A DNA stretch of 64,000 nt from Nematostella vectensis (Eukaryota; Cnidaria; Anthozoa; Actiniaria; Edwardsiidae), in contig NC_064042.1 of the NCBI RefSeq assembly GCF_932526225.1, positions 4,881,001-4,945,000 of the forward strand. Reading direction: 5' to 3'. The notes under the pieces are model-generated. The model ran no database searches. It was not told where the DNA came from and worked only from the letters and a program-made list of their open reading frames with translations. A program made the position numbers and the translations under genes. Shown here piece by piece: positions 38,501-48,669 of this stretch (positions are counted from its first letter, which is position 1; each line of letters begins with the position of its first letter).

Positions 38501-41273
38501 ACCAGTAAGGACATCACTGTGCCCCCCAATATTTTCAAACATTATAAGGAAACAACCAGTAAGGACATCACTGTGCCCCCCAATATTTTCAAACATTATA
38601 AGGAAACAACCAGTAAGGACATCACTGTGCCCCCCAATATTTTCAAACATTATAAGGAAACAACCAGTAAGGACATCACTGTGCCCCCCAATATCTTCAA
38701 ACATTATAAGGAAACAACCAGTAAGGACATCACTGTGCCCCCCAATATTTTCTAAATGTTTTAGTATTGTGCCCCCAATATATATAGGCCTGCTCCGGCA
38801 CTGAAGGGATTTTAAAAATGATAGCTTTTTGGCTTCTCTCTGATAGGAATTCTGGATTGACTACTGACAATAAAGAAAAAATGTGAACTATGCCTTCACG
38901 GCCTTGCATTTTGATGCAAGAGATTCGACTGTAAGCTGTAAATTAAACTTTTACAAGCACATTTACACAAAATAAATACTAAAAATATGGTTAAACAGTC
39001 ATTAAAACATTTTTTATTACACAATAAATAGGTCAAATCATGGGTTCACAAACTGCATGAAGGCTGCAAAAAAAAATTCTCCATAACTTCCAGTATTTTT
39101 TTTTCTTTTATAAAGCAAGGTGGATAATAAATGAATCAATATGAAAAGGCAAAGAAGACCTGCCAAAGACCAATTGTTTGGTGAAAAGAGGTGGGAATGC
39201 TTTAACAGTAGGCGGAGAAGTTAGCAGGTATCAAAGTCTTGTTTTTCTTTTGCATGAAGAGCACAGAGTAAAAGTTGTAATGAAGGCACAAAGGAATGGC
39301 TGAATCAAATACTATACCAAACCATGCAAAGGCTTGGGGTGAATATCATAAAAAAATAATAATAAAAGACAACATCCTTTTTCATTGATTTCTTTACACA
39401 TTCCTTAAATAAAAATAGTGTATAGATCAAATCATAAATTCAAACCATAATTCCCTTAGACAATTTCATTAAAAAAACTTCAGTGAATGAAAAACAAAAA
39501 TGAAAGACATTTGCAAATGATACTCCAACAGTAATCACTGTTATATATATTTTTTCTTCTGTCTATAAAGCCATGCAAATAATTACATCCAATTTGTAAG
39601 AAAGAATGCTTGTTAATGCAATTAGCAGTCTGTTATTGGCTGATATAAAAGGTGTAACAGAATGTAAAAATATATTGTAGACGATTCTGGCCTTTGGTAA
39701 AACGGAATGTGTCAAGCAAAAAACAATGACAATATTCTAATCTCACCAATTGCCATACATTTGTAAAAATACTTTCAAAATTCAGAAACAATCCCAATAC
39801 AATTACCAGGGCTTACTGCTATGAAGATGTATTGAAAGTCAGCATTATTGAAAAATATATTATAGGATTATGCTAATAAATGTTCGTCAAAATAAATGGT
39901 AAATGTATAGTTGAATCGAAAGGTAAATAAAAGCCCATGTGCTTCAAATAGGTGTCTAAATTTAGGGTTGTATAGAACGATAACTTTACTACAGCTGGTG
40001 GCTTAACCACATGTGGTGTACTCACCGATATGTGGATGCGTCAGTTTTTGACAAATGTAGGCCTCGCGATTCAAATCTAAGAGGAAAACAAACAGAAATG
40101 CGTTTAAAAACACAACTATGTAATGCCATAATGAGTTCGAGAGTCAACCTTAGTGTGTGGAAATAGCGATAACACAGATTCAATATGTTGTTTATAAGAC
40201 ACGGTAGAAATCGCTTTGCGGCTTTACGGTACTCAATGCGAGTCAAGACGGGATATATCCTCTAGATTTTATCGAGCAATAACAATAGGAAACAGGAATT
40301 GGGGAAATCAGTGTTTACTTTAGTTGAAGGGGATAAGCATTTCGTATTTTCACACCGTAGCACATGACTCACAGACGCAAATCGAACACAAGATCGGATG
40401 TCGTCCGCGAACAATTTTCACTCACACTAAGTGACTTTAGCAGTCATGTCTTACACAAACAGACCTGCAACTGTCATAAACCCCAAAATAACAAGCCTTG
40501 GTACGTTTTATTTCTTGAGTTTTATTCACCATTCCTAGTGATATAAAAAAATTGGTTCGAAGCAGAGAATAGATTTCTTGTACCTTTCAACTCCCGCTGT
40601 ACAGAATTGAAATTGAGAAGTTGTTATAGAATGGCTTTCTCTCATTTCTTCCTAGACGTGAATAAGACCCTCGCTCACGGCTCTAACAATACTAAATAAT
40701 TCGAACTATGTTAAATACATAATGAAATACGACCTACAGATAACAGTGGTTATGAAAAGGTTCAAGCTTCAACATGAATGAGAGGTGGTTTTACGCGATG
40801 ATTTGGGACGATCCTCTATCTCAATGAATAAACGCTCGGAGGCAAGAACAGACAATGGAGTATTTTCCTTAATGGTATATATAGCGGTTGTCGCGTGGAA
40901 AGTAGAGTGTAACTGCAGGCATAAACATATCGGCGATTTATTATACAAACTATATGTATACCTTCTTCAGTAAGACCACTTGACGCCCTCATCTTTGAGA
41001 CATCCACGATTTTAACCGCACACACTCGATTTGTTTTCTTGTCCGTGCATTTCTTGATCACGCTAAATGTCCCCCTAGAATACATTAAAATCGTTAGAGA
41101 CCACGGTCCTTTCCAACAAAGACTGGGTTAACTCGCTGAAGAGGCATGAAGGCAAGTAAACAACGATTGTTTTTTTGTAGCGGTTCTACCGTCCCAAACC
41201 GGCCCAACTATACGCAAACTTACTTCCCGATCTGCTCCTGAAGATCGAACCTAAGAGGGAATCCGTTCTCCAT
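22932..41273 (-). CDS. CASK: CASK, membrane-associated guanylate kinase scaffold, 29 exons
   Basis: Exons: 41224-41273, 40962-41074, 40026-40076, 37713-37767, 36483-36560, 36038-36110, 35392-35494, 34864-34947, 34401-34492, 33751-33873, 33188-33268, 32959-32998, 32428-32456, 32037-32085, 31378-31499, 29147-29234, 28458-28541, 27854-28027, 27547-27625, 27245-27330, 26609-26677, 25751-25947, 25224-25267, 25043-25111, 24525-24605, 24173-24253, 23566-23768, 23355-23477, 22932-23108; about 898 residues (human about 920). CaMK-like kinase residues 10-275 ([38 protein letters not shown]); L27 pair about 340-440; PDZ 490-575 ([23 protein letters not shown]); SH3 575-640 ([20 protein letters not shown]); guanylate-kinase domain 678-898 ([36 protein letters not shown]), ending [14 protein letters not shown] family proteins sit at synapses and junctions and link neurexin/syndecan, Veli and Mint; the GK domain is non-catalytic. 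Human CASK has GFG and PHC, whereas this one keeps DFG and PHN. All phases agree except the exon ending at 29147, which has one extra base in a T5 run (29157-29161). Confidence 0.96.
23208..23352. mobile_element. Short inverted-repeat element, CGTAGCAGG family
   Basis: Starts ACCGTAGCAGG and ends CCTGCTACG, with internal GGGGGGCATAGCC, TCATTTCCTTATA and an A/T stretch. Related sequences occur near 35,140, 37,786, 37,949-38,800 and 60,147-60,382. It lies in the last CASK intron. It looks like a MITE family. Confidence 0.65.
26082..26570. repeat. (CAT)n / (CAC)n microsatellite with a 22-bp punctuation motif
   Basis: About 490 bp of ATC/CAT triplets in a CASK intron, interrupted by a repeated CACCATTATCACAACTATC phrase (seven times) and one (CAC) run of about 20 triplets. 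The poly-His frame on the plus strand is a by-product. Confidence 0.95.
27380..27583. repeat. 63-bp in-frame triplication over a CASK PDZ exon donor
   Basis: Minus strand: three copies of a 63-bp unit (ATCATGTAT, GGTGGAATGATTCATAGACAAG, donor GTGAGAAC, then intron encoding NDPGILSAH if read through). The donors follow 27547, 27484 and 27421, exactly 63 bp apart, and all keep CAAG-GTGAGAAC. The frame stays open through all copies, so use of the second or third donor would add 21 or 42 residues to the PDZ domain between GGMIHRQ and the next exon (TLHPGDE). Confidence 0.9.
28192..28500. repeat. ~125-bp repeat copying the end of the CASK L27 exon
   Basis: The last part of exon 28458-28541 with its donor ([12 protein letters not shown], then GTAAGAG) recurs in the downstream intron at 28,196-28,245 as [12 protein letters not shown] with an intact GTAAGAG, and as a badly decayed copy at about 28,325-28,383. 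GCCACACCCTC-type spacers separate the copies. The extra copies lack a good acceptor, so they are not complete exons. Confidence 0.75.
28790..28945. mobile_element. 156-bp hairpin element
   Basis: Almost the whole segment folds back: GCATCCTCGGGGACCCAGGG and GTCGCGGAGAT at the left pair with ATCTCCGCGAC, CTTGGTCC and CGAGGATG at the right, and AAGAAAGAAAGAGGA pairs with TCCTCTTTCTTTCT in the middle. It is in a CASK intron and is probably a foldback/MITE copy. Confidence 0.7.
33262..33510. repeat. 60-75-bp repeat copying a CASK 3' splice site
   Basis: Upstream of exon 33188-33268, four degenerate tandem copies carry the plus-strand signature CACTTCCCTGATATGCGAAGCT (near 33,313, 33,385, 33,437 and 33,497). 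The genuine acceptor region reads CACTTCCCTGTTCTGCAAAA, so each copy repeats the first exon bases and the splice region, with the AG mostly lost. Confidence 0.65.
33910..34125. repeat. Degenerate short repeat (ATGTCACACAACA)
   Basis: Roughly 12 to 14 imperfect copies of a 14-18-bp motif, ATGTCACACAACAAAGGC, in a CASK intron. No further feature seen. Confidence 0.8.
35578..35757. mobile_element. Short inverted-repeat element
   Basis: Left end CCAGCAGCGAAGCCAGGATT and right end CCCTGGCTACGCCCCTGCT are imperfect inverted repeats of the common AGGGGCGTAGCCAGG type, with a G-rich stretch inside. It has no coding capacity. Confidence 0.6.
36341..36444. mobile_element. 104-bp MITE with 13-bp perfect terminal inverted repeats
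   Basis: CTGGTTCTCACTA at 36,341-36,353 and TAGTGAGAACCAG at 36,432-36,444. GCTTGCGCTTGCGCC lies inside the right end. A related copy is at 50,831-50,940. It is in a CASK kinase-domain intron. Confidence 0.75.
36994..37595. mobile_element. 602-bp non-autonomous DNA transposon
   Basis: Perfect terminal inverted repeats (CAGGGCTTCTGGAATTACG and its complement ending CCCTG at 37,595) flanked on both sides by CATTTG, a probable 6-bp target duplication. The interior repeats ATTACGCGG/AAATTACGCG many times on both strands and has no ORF. The CAGGG/CCCTG termini recall hAT elements, though hAT duplications are normally 8 bp. Confidence 0.8.
37949..38800. repeat. 54-bp array expanded inside a CGTAGCA-family element
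   Basis: About 14 copies of AATATTTTCAAACATTATAA, GGAAACAACCAGTAAGGACA, TCACTGTGCCCCCC between 37,985 and 38,755. The flanks (GGGCTGTAGCACAGG at left, CCTGCTCCGGC at right) look like the ends of the interspersed element at 60,147-60,382, whose interior (GGGGCACAGTCATTTTCTTA) matches the repeat on the other strand. Frames stay open because 54 is a multiple of three; this is not a gene. Confidence 0.9.
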
Positions 41274-42340
41274 AGCTGCTTTCTCCTGTTACTAGGGAAT
41301 ATATCAGCCTGCCTGTGTGTTGTTCATAGTTGAGTCAAGATAGTATGATTGTGAAAAGCTTCAGTGTGATTATTCACAGAGGACAAATGGCAGAGTCGGC
41401 CGAGATGCCGGCCGAGCTGGTATAGGGGTCTGGGGAGAATTCTTCCCCTCCCTAGTCACCAGGCCCCTATTCTAGGGAAAGTCGCCTGCGCCTAGAAGTA
41501 CAAACACAAACCTCCCCTTGAAAATAAAATGGTCGGTGATTGTTCGCAAGTTGTTACTATATGCATATATAAAATTAGTTGCCCTGTTTGTGATGTCCCG
41601 CTTATTTGCAGGCTAGACGGCGTACGAAAGAGGAAGATTCGCCACCTTCTCCTGCGCAGCCTCCCTTAGTCAGTGCGGATGGACAGGAGACTATGCCCCC
41701 CCCCCCCCCCCCCCCCTCCGCTTGGTCCAGATTTTTTCTAACCAAACAGGTCAGAGACGAGGATCTCAGTCCCCTTAGACTTTTGGAAAGTTTCAAGCCA
41801 GGCGTAAAGAAAGAAACGATGAAAGACAAAAAACACGGACATCTTGTCAATAAAAAAAAGCTTATTATGCGTTTAATTGCCGTATCCTCTTATTGTTAAA
41901 ATGACGTTTGTTAATGGGTGCATTTTTTATTGCTTAGGGGACGCTATGGTCGCCTCTCTCTGTGGCTGAAGGGTGGCCTGTTTTAGAATCGTTGTACAGT
42001 ATCATCACTTTTTTCGCGAGTATACTGGACTGGCCATTTATCAAAAAGATCCCAGAAAAAATGACGATGTGCGTACATAATGTAAAGTCTGATCTGTAAT
42101 TTGATTCCATCAGCTGATCTGTTTGAATTTACCTTGAAAGATAGGGTAACAAGTATTTGTCACGTCATACGTGCCAACTATTATCACGTGGCCAATCACG
42201 TGTCGAGTTGAGAGCGAGACCTTTGGTGTGATTGACAGTCTCTCGGGACAACGGTCTAAGGTGGAGTGAAATGACGTACATATCATGTGATGCGTTCTTG
42301 TCCTCGTGGTCAGTTTCGTCGTTCCTTCAGCGTTGTTCAC
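41274..42340. promoter_or_regulatory. Divergent CASK-USF promoter region
   Basis: About 1.07 kb between two start codons facing apart. No TATA box is evident. A poly-C tract lies at 41,697-41,716 and an E-box pair at 42,185-42,202. An open frame at 41,606-41,899 has no recognisable domain and I do not call it. Confidence 0.6.
42185..42202. promoter_or_regulatory. Paired E-boxes around a CCAAT box
   Basis: CACGTG-GCCAAT-CACGTG, 139 bp upstream of the chosen USF start codon. CACGTG is the established binding site of USF-type bHLH-zip dimers and CCAAT binds NF-Y. The position suggests USF autoregulation; that part is inference. Confidence 0.7.
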
Positions 42341-45300
42341 ATGACCAGCTTGTTTGACCCCATGACCACCGCTTCGCATTCGAATTCTCCCACTCTGGAC
42401 ATGCTCGATGGGGCCTTAGATCCAGACAAATCATCCCTTCACGACCAAAAATCAAACGAACAAGTTCAAGTTTCCCCAGAACCTGAAACTGTGACAGTAA
42501 CTATATCCGCTGCTGGGGAAGAACACACCATCGTCGGACAACAACCAACTGCGGCCTTCGCGGCAGATCCAAACACAATCCAATTCCAGTACCGTACTGA
42601 CGCAAATGGCCAAGTCCAAGGCACCGGATTCGATGGTGGAAGCCAACAGATCAGAGTTGTCCATGTTCAGAGCGCGGACCCTAACTCGGAGCGAAGCGAG
42701 ACTCCGACGAATTTCGCTTCGCAAGGATCGCAGGTTCAAACCGTAATTCAGAGTCCTTTTAGCAATGGCTCCAGTCCCACACACCACGGCGACTCGGACT
42801 CTACCGATGCGAACCGTTTCACATATTTCCACTCGCAAAGCGATGGCACTGCTGGGGCTAGCGTTGTGCAAGCCGGGCACGGAGATTCCCTCGATTCCGG
42901 CAACACATATGCCGTTCGTGTCCCTGTCTCTTTGAACGCGCAGCCCTCATCGCCATCTTCTCATCTCCCAGGAACAATCACAATGGCCGCCGAGGCACAA
43001 ACCATAACAACTGTTGGAACCGCAACAGGTTAGCTTTTACGATTTCACCTTTTCTATTATCTAACTCAGTCTTATTTTATGATGATTTTGCGTGTTTTAG
43101 GAGGATTTTACGTTATGATGTCTCCTCAAGATGTCATGCAAAGCGGACCCGGGGCTCAACGTAGTATCGCGCCAAGGACTCATCAACTCGGGAGGTTAGC
43201 GTTGATTTTTTCATCAATTTGCTTATTTTTTAGTCTTTTCACGATCCAGAAGGGACGAGGTCCCGATCGAACGTTAATATGTCTGTAAGAGAGAGAAAGG
43301 GATTTAAAATTGACACACAATCTTCTGCTTGACATGTTTTATTTAAGTATGCACAACAAAACTAGCGTCGAGTCGCTTTCGCATCAAAATGTCACGACTT
43401 TCACGGCCATAGTTGACATTCTTTCTGTCTAAAAGAATTATTCCAGTGTTTTGCCGCCTTCTATAACATTTCCGTTTTTGTTCTGGCCCAAATAGACGTA
43501 GCTTTGCTTCGAGTTAAAGCTTTCAAAGCGGCCAAGCTTTATGATTTTGCGATTTACCGTCCCTTTGTGTTCAGCTCTTTTCACTGTTCTTCAATAAACT
43601 CGACCAGCTGTCGAGAGAAACTCAACCTCTCAAACGTGTACTGTCAAACCTTAATTCTTGAAAGTTCATTCAAGATCTTCCACTCTGTTTTGATTTGACT
43701 GTTCCTGAACTGGCACAATCACATGTCAGATTTTTCTCCCATGTGACTAAAACAGCCGAGAAAGAACGACTTCTACCATGTGACTGTTTGCTTTAGAACA
43801 TGTGATCAGTGTGTTGCCGAAAGTGGGGATAATTTCGTTTAATATCTTGTGTTATCTAAAACCCTTTTTGTAATATGCTTCACGGAGAAACATTTCTGTT
43901 TGGTAGTTTTTATTTAACCGAGCTTTTTCTTTATTTCATCTTGAAGTATCTTATTATAAGCCTCAAAATTCACGTCTCTCGATCGTAGGCAAGATGTGGC
44001 CTCAGTTGCAATAATTTTTTTAAATATTTTGTTTCGCGACAACAGTATTTTTTCCCCAAAGCTAATATTCTAGTGTTTTGATGTTTTGATGTGAATGATG
44101 TTTTAGTACTGGAGAGTTTAATATCTATATGAAATCTTATATGAAATCTGATTCAGGCTGATAACAGGGCGAAACGGAATCCGGAAAGGATCAACATTAG
44201 CCAGTGAACTGATCCAGGGAGATTGGTTAGAAGAATATATGAATACTAGCTTACTGATCCGGTATGAGTGCTGTCGTGCGATCAGTGATGAGTAGACCCG
44301 ATTTATAGCTTAGCTTTTATGGTCACTTCTCTATTCTCAAGTTTATGTGTTGTCCTTGTATCTATTGTACATCTATTCAATAATTTTCTCGTTAACCCAT
44401 AAAAGTTGAAAATAGAAACGGTTGGATATCGAGCAATAGCTACTTAGAGGCATTATTTTGAAACAGTCTCTCTTCCTTCGAAAAAAATGTTTGTCTGTTA
44501 TTGTTCCACCAAATGTGCATGTGTGTATCAAATATATTTTCGGCAAGGTTCCCTTCTCTTCCAAGTTTTATTAATGCCACTCGAGAATCGAGCATGGTCA
44601 TCAGGAGAATGATTTTTACTACATGAAGCACCAGAAACAATAACAACAAAAAATAGGCAGCTGCACTGCATAGTGTGGGATACGTGAACTTATTAACGTA
44701 TGAAGAGTAATGATACTGTAGTTTTATCACAGCAATATTTTTCATTTTATATTTTCACTAATTAATTACTCTTTATTTAAGATTTTGTGGAAAGGGCTTT
44801 GCATTTCTTCAACTTTATACTTGTGTTCAATATAGGCAGTTGATATAATCTATCTTGAAACAGAAGTATTAACTGTATTGGAACAAAAGTTCTTTTTCAA
44901 AGTCTGGCAGCATCAAAATAAAACAGTGCTATTACAGTTCTGGTACTGTTAGATATCCATGTAGTATTTGTGGCTTATTGTATGCAACAGAAGTATTAAC
45001 TGTACTGAAGTCTGGCAGCATCAAAATAAAACAGTGCTGTTACAGTTCTGGTACTGTTAGCTATCCATGTAGTATTTTTTGCTTTTTCTATGCAATGCTG
45101 GGCAACATCATCAGATTAATTTTCAATACTGCATGCTCAATTAACCATCTCCATTTGATTTGGAATTTGTGTCTTTGTATGCACAATGTTGGGGATCAAT
45201 GGAGGGGATCAAATTTATCATAAACAACAATGTTCAGTTGTCCGCGTTCAGTTTGTCACAAAACAGCATTTTCACTTTGTGATGACCAGCTTTGGTCACC

Positions 45301-48300
45301 CAGTCCGATCCCTGGCCTGTCTTTTTTTTTATGTATTCTCTGTTCCCAACATTTCCATAAGCAGTTCATTTCTTTAATAGCTACTTGTTCTTGGAAAATA
45401 AAAATAATTTCCATTAAGGGTGTCACATCTTTAATGCCTGAAAGAAAAGAGGGAACATTGGAACAAAAATGCACAAAAAAGACAACTTAAGGATACCTAT
45501 TTTTACTTATATGCGCTGGGAACTACAACATCGGCTCTAAATAACTGTTTGATTTCATTTCATACTATGAAAACTAGTAGTACCCAAATTGGCACTTCAG
45601 GATGGAAACACAAAGACAAATTTTACTACTCTATTACTTTAAATATATAAGATATGTCATTCTGATGATTGACAACTAAGAAAACTAGGTTTGTGATCAG
45701 AGAAAGATGTTTTTCTCACATGTAACAAACTTATCTGGAATATTTGTGTGCATATGGTCTATACATGTTCTATTACCTGGATTGTATTGTATTGTATACA
45801 TCTATTAATTATCTGTTTTTGTGATTGCTAAGAAATTAAATAAATTGTAGTTATAGACAGCTATCAATGTCAAAGTGAATTTAACGAAACTCTCACTGGA
45901 AAGACCTACACATGTATTACTTTTGTGGTAACCATTTGATTCCTCAAATTAAGCAATTCATCAGTGTGGCAGTAAACATGTGTGACCCAAATACATTTTG
46001 TAGAATGAAATGGAAAACAGAAATGATAAGGCGACCTGATAATGCAAAGGTTCTATCAAAACAGTCTACTAACCATCCAAAATCAAATTATAAATCTGTG
46101 CATACTAATAATTAATTAAAGTAACTTCCATGCTGTAGGCTTAGTTCCAAGATACTGAGAATCAAGAAAATATACTTCACTTCTGTATATAAGTTATATT
46201 TGTTGTATTTCTCTCCCTGATAAGAAGCTAATCAATCAAGGTTTCAATCTGCTCGGTTCTAGCAGGTAATCCCTGTCATTTTTGTTCCTATTCAGTAGTA
46301 ATCAAAGAAAATCTCAAGCTGGTAGAAAGTAGCAATATACAATACATCCTAACCTACCTTAAGAAGCTTCGTTATAGTTGAAGATGCTTTCCCTTCCAAT
46401 AAAACTGCCAGTATTGCCGTTGATTAATGACCACCATCTTGATCTTGTTTCTCATGCGAGCTGGCGCATGCTCACTACCGATTGCAACCGTGCATAGCAA
46501 GCTTGTCACACTTCAAAGTGTGACCAGAAACCTAGTTTGTCCCTCGAAGCCCGCATTTCATTGACTAGAGGTGCCGTCTCTGCTCGGTCGGTTTAAGATC
46601 ATGAGATGATTAAATGTAAATATTATTGTTCCCATTGCAGCAAACTTGAGGGACCAAGAGGTGCAAGAGATGAGAAGCGTAGAGCAACACACAATGAAGG
46701 TATTCAATTCTATCCTAGGTATTCCTAGATATCCACAAAATCTGTCCTGGCTTATGAAATGACTCTAGCATGGAATAATGAATGACATGCACTAAGAAAT
46801 CATTTGACTTTTTGGGGTTGATGACTTGTATACACTCCAGCCTATGGAAAACTTATTCTAGCACTTATGATTGTCAGGATCGGTGTATTTTCGTTGAAAG
46901 ATATTTTGTCACTCTCTGGCTTGATAGACGCAGCCATTTTTGTGTTTATTTTGCTTTGAGTTTGCCTCTCAAAAAGTCCCCTGATTCATTTTTGTATTTG
47001 ACATCAGAAGCTTTGAGAACAAAATGTGATAATTTCCAAAAAAAGATTAGAAGTGTAATGTTTTTCACTAACTATTATTTTTTCTCTATCACAGTTGAAA
47101 GGCGGAGAAGAGATAAGATCAATGGCTGGATAACAAAGCTTGCTAAGGTGGTCCCAGACTGCTCTAGTGACCAAACAAAGACTGGACAGGTAGAGATGAC
47201 ATCTCAGGTAGACTGTTACTTGATTATTAAAGAGCCTTTGTCAGCAGCTATTTTGTGTGATACAGCATTATTTTCCATCCCCTGAATTTTCCATTGCCTG
47301 AGCTGTTATGATATTGTCAATTGAATTCTGTAAGTACAGCAGGCAACTTGTTCTGATAATCTTCTACTTCTACTTTTATTTAAGTATGCACAACAAAACT
47401 AGCGTCAAGTCACTTTCGCATCAAAATGTCACGACTTTCACGGCCAAAGTTGACATTCTTTCTATCTAAAAGAATTATTCCAGTGTTTGCCGCCTTCTAT
47501 AACATTTCCGTTTTATATCTGGCCCAAATAGACATAGCTTTGCTTTGAGTTAAAGCTTTCAAAGCGGCCAAGCTTTTATGATTTCGCAATTTGCCGTCCC
47601 TTTGTGTTCAGCTCTTTTCACTGTTCTTCAATAAATGTTCAATGAATGTTCAATTGCCTGGGCTGTTACGATATTGTCGATTGAATTCTGTAAGTAAAGC
47701 AGTAGACTTGTTCTGATAATTTGTCTACAAATATTTGATTGAAACAATAAGAAAGGTGTGGCTTACAAAGGCTCTTTGATTGACCCTAATATAAACACGG
47801 ATTTCTCAAGCACTAGCTGCTGATATGAATGAATTCAGGGTAGTTTACTTTGTGCCCTATATAGTCGGCTCAATTCCCTAACTGACCACCAGACAAACTC
47901 TTAAAATAATAAATTAAGAGTTTCAATACACTGCCATCTAATGTTTATTATCTGTTATCTACATTCTATTTTATTGTTTCAACATGTATCTTTGCGTCCC
48001 CAAATTGATTTTTTGCTTTCTTTTTCCTCCCTTTAATCTCTGAATAAAATATTGTTTGTAGAGCAAAGGAGGCATTCTTGCCAAAACTGTTGACTACATC
48101 ACAGATCTCCGAGCAGCAAATGCAAGAATGGCAGAGACCATCAAGGATAGTGAACAGCTGGCCATAGATAATGAGCTACTGAGGCAACAAAACGAAGAAG
48201 TGAGACAAGAAAACGCAATGCTTCGGGCTCAGTTACAACAACATGGTATTGACTTGCAGGCCATCATGTCCGTAGGCTCGGCAGTTAGTCAGGGATCATA

Positions 48301-48301
48301 G
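42341..48301 (+). CDS. USF: USF, upstream stimulatory factor (bHLH-leucine zipper)
   Basis: Five coding exons: 42341-43028, 43101-43194, 46641-46699, 47095-47189, 48062-48301, about 391 residues, stop TAG at 48,299. Residues 1-229 are a Gln/Ser/Thr-rich activation region. Exon 2 holds the USF-specific region (FYVMMSPQDVMQSG...IAPRTHQL), which defines the family. Exon 3 gives the basic region (ARDEKRRATHNEVERRRRDK continues into exon 4), exon 4 helix 1 and loop (INGWITKLAKVVPDC), and exon 5 helix 2 (SKGGILAKTVDYITDL) plus the zipper with heptad leucines (LAIDNELLRQQ, ENAMLRAQLQQHG). Family members are nuclear dimers binding CACGTG. An in-frame ATG at 42,287 would add 18 residues; I chose 42,341 because the extra N-terminus looks like leader sequence. 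It is a single ancestral-type gene, so USF1 and USF2 cannot be told apart. Confidence 0.95.
43337..43598. repeat. 262-bp dispersed duplicate, copy 1
   Basis: Nearly identical to 47,374-47,635, in another intron of the same gene. Both start TTTTATTTAAGTATGCAC and end GTTCTTCAATAAA. There is no ORF or obvious terminal repeat. Confidence 0.9.
44862..45090. repeat. ~120-bp tandem duplication in USF intron
   Basis: Two copies of ACAGAAGTATTAACTGTA ... GTCTGGCAGCATCAAAATAA ... GTTCTGGTACTGTTAG ... CCATGTAGTATTT. It does not touch a splice site. Confidence 0.85.
47374..47635. repeat. 262-bp dispersed duplicate, copy 2
   Basis: Copy of 43,337-43,598. It is flanked by a direct repeat of about 70 bp (TGTTATGATATTGTCAATTG at 47,303 and its variant near 47,665), as though inserted within or together with a local duplication. 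Confidence 0.85.
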
Positions 48302-48518
48302 AATATTCGCTTTACCTTCCATTCTCCTCTATTGGCTATTATAATTCATATTTCTAAATAGGCCTCTTCTCTGGTCGGGATTGGGAGTGGGAAGTAAACC
48401 TGTTATATACACATATATATAATCCAGTAGAAGTTTTCACCTTGAGCCAAAATAGTGCTCAACTTTGCAGGAGCTTATGTAGATCAGTAATGAACGACTC
48501 AGTTCATCCAGGTAAATT

Positions 48519-48579
48519 GGTTTAATACAGTTCTGTTTTGTGGACCAACCGTAAGGTTGTTCCACTCCTCAGTTAAACC
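48519..48579 (-). ncRNA. Hammerhead ribozyme motif in a Penelope-like element terminal repeat
   Basis: Minus strand, in order: stem I GGTTTAA; CTGAGGA; stem II GTGGAACAACC / loop TTAC / GGTTGGTCCAC (10 of 11 pairs); AAAA where GAAA is expected; stem III CAG/AA/CTG; TA; stem I TTAAACC (7 perfect pairs). The short stem III is typical of hammerheads known from Penelope-like elements. The G-to-A change in the GAAA box probably weakens or abolishes cleavage. An inverted partial copy at 49,791-49,820 has GAAA intact but lacks the 5' half. Confidence 0.75.
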
Positions 48580-48669
48580 TTTTTACAACTGTAACACTGA
48601 CGTACGTCTACAAAATTATGTATGGTTTTGTGAGATGCAAACCGTTACAAACTGCGCGCGTTATAAGAT

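Noticed and set aside
37927-38755. Open frames on both strands with 18-residue repeats
   Set aside because: The 54-bp unit is a multiple of three and free of stops; the sequence is an expanded transposon interior in a CASK intron.
41606-41899. Possible exon or small gene with Pro-rich frame
   Set aside because: The open frame runs through a poly-C tract, shows no domain, and no phase-compatible splice partner was found; likely promoter or 5' UTR.
46782-47285. 167-codon plus-strand frame over a USF exon
   Set aside because: It is read-through of intron on both sides of the bHLH exon 47095-47189; good splice sites and family alignment define the exon.
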